64,000 bases of DNA from Nonomuraea sp. SYSU D8015 (lineage in GTDB: Bacteria > Actinomycetota > Actinomycetes > Streptosporangiales > Streptosporangiaceae), in assembly GCF_008065375.1 (NCBI RefSeq), contig NZ_VJYI01000003.1:1-64000 (forward strand), in the 5' to 3' direction. The position numbers and the translations under genes were made by a program. The notes under the pieces were generated by a model. It was not told where the DNA came from. It made no database searches and saw only the letters and a program-made list of their open reading frames with translations. The stretch's first letter is position 1; each line of letters starts with the position of its first letter. Below are positions 60,218-64,000 of this stretch, piece by piece.

Positions 60218-61453
60218 GTGGCGGACATCACGGGGAGCGATCACACTGAGCGAATGGACAGGACGGTCAGCGCATGGGTCACATCGGGTGAGGATCAGCT
60301 CGGTGTCATCGGCCCCTTCGGGGTGGATGTGCCGTGGTGGGCCGATGTGGAGCCGGTCGTGGCGCACCTGCGCCAAGCGCTCGGCGTGGACGTGCTGGTG
60401 CTGCGCCTGTTGGGCGTGGACGGCGGCGAAGGCGGACGCGGTGGCCATGTGACCTATCACGTCGAAGCGCTGGAGCGGCCCGCGCCGGCGCGGCTGACGG
60501 CTCCGCTGCCGGCCGATCAGGCGGTGCTGGTCAGGCCCGAGCGGCTGCGGGCGCCGTGGGCGCGGATCGACGGGCTGCGGGAGCTGTTGAGCTGGGCGGC
60601 GGACGCGCTCAGGGCGGCCGGGCGGCCGCTGACCGGGCCGATCCGGCAGCGCAGGACCTGGAATCTGGCCGGGCTGTTCCTCCTGCCCACCGCTCGAGGC
60701 CCTGTATGGCTGAAGGCCACGCCGCACTTCGCCACCGACGAGGCCGCCGTCATCGGCGCGTTCGCGGCTCTGGACCCGGGCCTGGTTCCCGCGGTCGTGG
60801 CGTCGGGACCGCGGCGGATCCTGCTGGAGCACCTTCCCGGCGAGGACTGCTGGGACGCCCCCGTCGAAATCGTCGAAAGCGCTGTGACGCGACTGGTCGC
60901 GGCGCAGGCCCGTCTGGCGGGCGCGATCCCGCCCGGGTTACCGGACCGGCGCGGGCCCGTCGTCGCCGACCGGGTCCGCGACCTGCTCGCCGGCGACGTG
61001 GGCCGCGAGCTGACCGCCGAGGAGCTGGCGGGAGCGTACGAGCTGGTCGAGCGGTGGCCCATGCTGGCCGAGTGCGGCCTGCCCGACACGATCGTGCACG
61101 GCGACTTCCATCCGGGAAACTGGCGCAGCGACGGCGGCCCGCCTGCCGTGGTGGACTTCGCCGACGCGCACTTCGGCGACCCGGTGCTGGACGGGATACG
61201 GGCCCGCGACTGGCTTCCCCCCGCCAGACGACCCGCCGCCACCGAGGCCTGGATCGAGGCCTGGACCGCCCACGTGCCCGGCTGCGCCCCGGCCCGAGCA
61301 CTCGCGATCGCCGAACCGCTGTCCCACCTGGCCTACGCCGTCCGCTACCAGGAGTTCCTGGACGGCATCGAACCGTCGGAGCGGATCTACCACCTCGGCG
61401 ACCCGGCCGCCGAGATCCGCGCCGCCCTGCGTTCCGTCGTGATCATGGACTGA
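60218..61453 (+). CDS. aminoglycoside-phosphotransferase-fold kinase
   Basis: Up to 411 residues; ATG 60254 (MDRTVSAWVTSGEDQ) is an alternative start. The N-terminal 130 residues have no named domain (GVIGPFGVDVPWWADVEPVV ... RAPWARIDGLRELLSWA). APH fold: RGPVWLKATPHFATDEAAVI (ATP Lys), LLEHLPGEDCW, catalytic loop IVHGDFHPGNWRSDG (complete HGDxHxxN), VVDFADAHFGDPVLDG (metal Asp). It lies beside an amino-sugar-containing cluster, so it might phosphorylate the product or an intermediate for self-resistance. It could equally be a household kinase. Confidence 0.8.
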   Translation: MADITGSDHTERMDRTVSAWVTSGEDQLGVIGPFGVDVPWWADVEPVVAHLRQALGVDVLVLRLLGVDGGEGGRGGHVTYHVEALERPAPARLTAPLPADQAVLVRPERLRAPWARIDGLRELLSWAADALRAAGRPLTGPIRQRRTWNLAGLFLLPTARGPVWLKATPHFATDEAAVIGAFAALDPGLVPAVVASGPRRILLEHLPGEDCWDAPVEIVESAVTRLVAAQARLAGAIPPGLPDRRGPVVADRVRDLLAGDVGRELTAEELAGAYELVERWPMLAECGLPDTIVHGDFHPGNWRSDGGPPAVVDFADAHFGDPVLDGIRARDWLPPARRPAATEAWIEAWTAHVPGCAPARALAIAEPLSHLAYAVRYQEFLDGIEPSERIYHLGDPAAEIRAALRSVVIMD

Positions 61454-61497
61454 TGATCTGGTCGACGGCCACGACTGGGGCGCCGGCACCCGTGCAC

Positions 61498-62208
61498 CTA
61501 GGTTTTGCGCGCGAGGACGAGCCGGCCCCGCGGGCTGCCGTCTTCGCGCCGGCCCAGGGCCGTCAAGGGGACTGTCGTCACGGTGAACCCGGCGGCTGTC
61601 AGGTCGGTGCGGACCGCGTGCAGCGGGGAGGTGCCGTAGTACATGACGAAGGGAGGACGCCACACGGCGTTCCGCACCTGCATGGCCAGGTCGAATCCGA
61701 GCAGCGCCCAGTACCGGCCCGACGTGACGGGCGGGGGCGCGCCGATCGGGAAGGCGAAGAGCCCGCCGGGCCGCAAGGCGCGGTACACCCCGGTGAAGAG
61801 CCCGGGCCGTTCGGCTGGCAGGAAGTGTCCCAGCGCACCGAAGCTGACGGCGAGGTCGAAGGCCTCGGCGAAGGGCAGGGCTCGGACGTCGGCCTGCACC
61901 CACTCGGCGCCGGGGTGTGTCCGGCGTGCCTGCGCGAGCATGCCGGCGCTGAAGTCGACGCCCGTGATCCGTCCCTGGCACAGGGGTTCGAGGATCCGCA
62001 TGCCCGCGCCGGTGCCGCAGCACACGTCCAGTCCGTGCCCGAACGGGCCGAGCGGACGCAGAGCGTCGGCGGTGGCGTCGAGAACGCTGTCGGGGGTGCG
62101 GAAAGGCGTGTGGTCGAACTTCGGGGCCAGCAGGTCGTAGCCGCGCTCGACCGAGGACAGTGCCTGGACCACCAGTTCACGCAGCGACGGGCCTTGAGGC
62201 GAGAACAT
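61498..62208 (-). CDS. class I SAM-dependent methyltransferase
   Basis: A 236-residue methyltransferase with motif I GLDVCCGTGAGMRIL, GVDFSAGMLAQARRTHPGAE, motif II VQADVRALPFAEAFDLAVSF and post-II ALRPGGLFAFPIG. A C-terminal stretch TVTTVPLTALGRREDGSPRG closes the fold. Standard small-molecule methyltransferase; substrate unknown. It converges with the APH-fold gene (44-base gap). Cluster membership uncertain. Confidence 0.8.
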   Translation of the reverse strand: MFSPQGPSLRELVVQALSSVERGYDLLAPKFDHTPFRTPDSVLDATADALRPLGPFGHGLDVCCGTGAGMRILEPLCQGRITGVDFSAGMLAQARRTHPGAEWVQADVRALPFAEAFDLAVSFGALGHFLPAERPGLFTGVYRALRPGGLFAFPIGAPPPVTSGRYWALLGFDLAMQVRNAVWRPPFVMYYGTSPLHAVRTDLTAAGFTVTTVPLTALGRREDGSPRGRLVLARKT

Positions 62209-62472
62209 CAGCCAAGGGTACTTCCCAGACGCCGGGCGGGCGGTCGGCTCCCCGATCCCATCTCACCACGAGCAGCCCGCCTACGGCGATCGGCACCCGG
62301 TGCGGCACCGTGAGGAGCATTTCCGACACGTATGGGGCCCGGCTCCCGCACCGCGGCCCCGGCGACCACGACGAGTTCTGCTCCGACGTCGCGATCCGGC
62401 CGCTGTGGGGACGGCCGCGTCCAGCTCGTCATCGGGGCGCCGGGTGAGCGCGAGGACGGCTCGGGCCGTCGC
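62209..62472. other. interval, possible remnant
   Basis: No gene. A plus-strand stretch with SDVAIRPLW and, one frame on, DGRVQLVIGAPGEREDG might be a frameshifted fragment, but I cannot name it. Confidence 0.25.
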
Positions 62473-63309
62473 CTAGCTCGGCGGCTCGATGTCGCAGTGG
62501 AGTACGAGTTCGCCGGGCTGCTCGCGGTTCTGGGCAAGCAGCAGGGGTGTGGGCAGCACGTACGGCTCTGCCGCCGCCATGTCCACCTCGTAGCCGAGGT
62601 CGGCGAGCGCGGCGGCGGTGAGCCTGCTCAGCGGGCGGACCGTCGCGTTGCCGATCCTGCTGGTCATCAACTCCTCGCCGAAGACCGACTCCCGCCAGTG
62701 GCTGCCGACGCTGCCCGAGCCGCCGACGTTCTCGACCGGGACCGGGTGGGCTTCGAGCGAGCCTAGGAGCGCGCCGTACTCCCGGCCGGCCCGCTGTCCG
62801 ATGAACAGCGGCTCGGCGGTGCCTTCGCCGACGAGCAGCCCGAGCCTGCGCCAGACCGTCTTGCCGATGCCGAGGACGTGGCCCATCTCGTGCGCGATGA
62901 CGTCGTGGAGCCTGCCGTCGGCCTCCATCTTGTCGAGGTCCCCGGTGTCGAAGCTCATCCGGCCGACGAGCGGCAGCCCGTTCGGCCGGAACCGGAGCGG
63001 CAGGGCCTGGCCGAGGATGGTGCCCGGCCCGTCGATCTTGGCGCCCTCCGCGACGATGACGATGTCGTCGATCAGTTCGCCGGGGGTGACGCCGTCCGGG
63101 AGCCCGGGGCCCGGACTGACCTCCGCCTCAGGCTGGTCGCCGACGATCACCCTGGTCCACCGGCGTGCCGCGGCCTTGAACGCGGCCTGCTGGGTCACGC
63201 TCAGCCCGTCGAGGAAGCGCACCTCGATGGTGTACGGGCTCTCCTCCCTGCCCAGCGCCTTGACCCTGTCAGGGCTTGCGCTCGCACGGAACACCTCGAA
63301 ATCTGACAT
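62473..63309 (-). CDS. leishmanolysin-like zinc metallopeptidase
   Basis: 278 residues from the second ATG (63309), because AGGAG lies 9 bases before it and right against the first. Zinc site HDVIAHEMGHVLGIG (HExxH), with QAAFKAAARRWTRVIVGDQ before it and SHWRESVFGEELMTSRIGNA after, then DLGYEVDMAAAEPY. This is the reduced core of bacterial M8/leishmanolysin-like or metzincin peptidases. No signal peptide is visible, so its target may be inside the cell or it may leave another way. Confidence 0.75.
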   Translation of the reverse strand: MSDFEVFRASASPDRVKALGREESPYTIEVRFLDGLSVTQQAAFKAAARRWTRVIVGDQPEAEVSPGPGLPDGVTPGELIDDIVIVAEGAKIDGPGTILGQALPLRFRPNGLPLVGRMSFDTGDLDKMEADGRLHDVIAHEMGHVLGIGKTVWRRLGLLVGEGTAEPLFIGQRAGREYGALLGSLEAHPVPVENVGGSGSVGSHWRESVFGEELMTSRIGNATVRPLSRLTAAALADLGYEVDMAAAEPYVLPTPLLLAQNREQPGELVLHCDIEPPS

Positions 63310-63401
63310 CTGCACCATCTCCTGGAAGAGGTCTCTTCCGAGATGGTCCGCCGATCGGCCGGAAAGCGCCTGAGTACCCCCTACCTAGTTCAGTGGATGC
63401 A

Positions 63402-64000
63402 CTAGCCCCATGGAGTGACGACGGTTACTTCCGTGAACAGTGTGTCCGCTGCCTCCAGCAGGATCAGGCATCCCGCTATCCAGACGATCCAGCTCAGTAA
63501 TGCGCGGGATCCGGAGGAGATCTTGTTCTGCCACCGCTCGAACCGTTCACGCAGCCGTTCGCCCAGGGCGGCCCATGCGACGAAGAGCAGGATGCCTGGA
63601 ATCACCATGATGATCACGTACGCGCCGAGGAGCGGCGACCATTGGACGGCGGGCAGGCCGGCGGAGGTCATGATGCCGATCGCGCCGAAGTACGGCACGG
63701 CCGTGGAGAACTCGAACAGCCAGGTCGCCAGCCCCAGCAGCAGCATCGAGCGCATGGTGAAGGACCGGGCCCGGAGGGGCGCACGTTGGGCGTTCTTGCC
63801 GGGGATGAAGTAGCTCCCCACGATGAGCGCCGCGCCGACGACGGCCTGTCCCCAGGCCCAGGGGGTGTCGTCGACATGCGGCACGACCGCGCCGAGGCCG
63901 AGCATGAGCAGGACGCCCAAGGCGAAGTACGCGATCGCGACCGATCCGAGGTACACGCCGAGCAGCGCACCGACGCGGTGTGGCCTGGACAGCAGCAGAT
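63402..64000 (-). CDS. Sap/GAP-family membrane protein, 5' end outside window
   Basis: The frame stays open to the window edge (codons for LLLSRPHRVGALLGVYLGSV precede the first internal ATG 63956), so the start is not seen. At least five membrane helices (LGSVAIAYFALGVLLMLGLG, AVVGAALIVGSYFIPG, MLLLGLATWLFEFSTAVPYF, GAYVIIMVIPGILLFVAWAA, ALLSWIVWIAGCLILLEAAD) with SRPHR near the start. This resembles the GAP/Sap family, sulfolipid-addressing-like proteins of actinomycetes thought to move lipids or peptidolipids. Confidence 0.65.
   Translation of the reverse strand, partial: LLLSRPHRVGALLGVYLGSVAIAYFALGVLLMLGLGAVVPHVDDTPWAWGQAVVGAALIVGSYFIPGKNAQRAPLRARSFTMRSMLLLGLATWLFEFSTAVPYFGAIGIMTSAGLPAVQWSPLLGAYVIIMVIPGILLFVAWAALGERLRERFERWQNKISSGSRALLSWIVWIAGCLILLEAADTLFTEVTVVTPWG

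Overview
The window is high-GC DNA with many GTG and TTG starts, tightly overlapping operons and dense regulatory and secreted genes. This points to a filamentous actinomycete; Nonomuraea or another member of the Streptosporangiales is a guess. All assignments are by eye from protein motifs; no database search was run.

Bases 1-13660 are eroded accessory DNA. Frameshifted or truncated remnants (P-loop ATPase, MocR/PdxR regulator, STAS domain, transposase, MFS exporter, TetR) alternate with intact genes: a MerR regulator, a membrane protein with a Pro/Ser/Thr-rich tail, a divergent TetR/SDR pair, a secreted vanadium-haloperoxidase/PAP2 protein and a secreted M23 peptidase. Bases 13670-21818 form a cell-wall block: ddl-murF, a STAND ATPase, a VanY-type D,D-carboxypeptidase, and a divergent response regulator, sensor kinase and GerMN-type lipoprotein. 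This looks like a glycopeptide-tolerance or wall-remodelling locus. Bases 21850-30603 hold an IS remnant beside a start-less ECF sigma gene and its membrane anti-sigma factor, a TPR protein of about 1,018 residues, a secreted propeller-like protein, a P450 pseudogene, an aminoglycoside-phosphotransferase-fold (APH) protein and a membrane protein.

The most interesting part is 30958-60108, a large hybrid biosynthetic cluster I cannot match to a known product. A 59-residue peptide with twin Cys-Gly-Gly motifs sits behind a strong promoter and ribosome site. It is followed by a tight operon of three asparagine-synthetase-like proteins (the third with a destroyed ATP loop) and an S9 prolyl oligopeptidase. 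Converging on it is a YcaO and a TfuA protein fused to a JmjC/cupin domain. A divergent ureohydrolase may turn arginine into ornithine. A long minus-strand operon (54089 to 43089) runs StrR-like regulator, condensation domain, transglutaminase-like protein, carrier protein, acyl-CoA dehydrogenase, GT4 glycosyltransferase, PIG-L deacetylase, two PhyH oxygenases with a GNAT between them, and an ABC exporter. A plus-strand group adds a GMC oxidoreductase, a class III aminotransferase and a branched-polyamine-synthase-like aminopropyltransferase. It faces a class II aaRS-like amino acid:carrier-protein ligase and a methyltransferase.

The enzymes read as four modules: (1) ribosomal peptide maturation (peptide, YcaO, TfuA, AsnB-like proteins, S9 protease, ureohydrolase); (2) an amino-acid-on-carrier module (aa:CP ligase, ACP, acyl-CoA dehydrogenase, transglutaminase-like and C-domain transferases, A-PCP protein); (3) a 2,6-diamino-sugar cassette (GT, deacetylase, GMC oxidase, aminotransferase) of the kind found in neomycin-type pathways but with no 2-deoxy-scyllo-inosose synthase; (4) tailoring and export (oxygenases, GNAT, aminopropyltransferase, methyltransferase, ABC exporter). 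Flanking genes 60218-64000 (APH-fold protein, methyltransferase, M8-type metallopeptidase, partial Sap/GAP-family membrane protein) may be outside the cluster.
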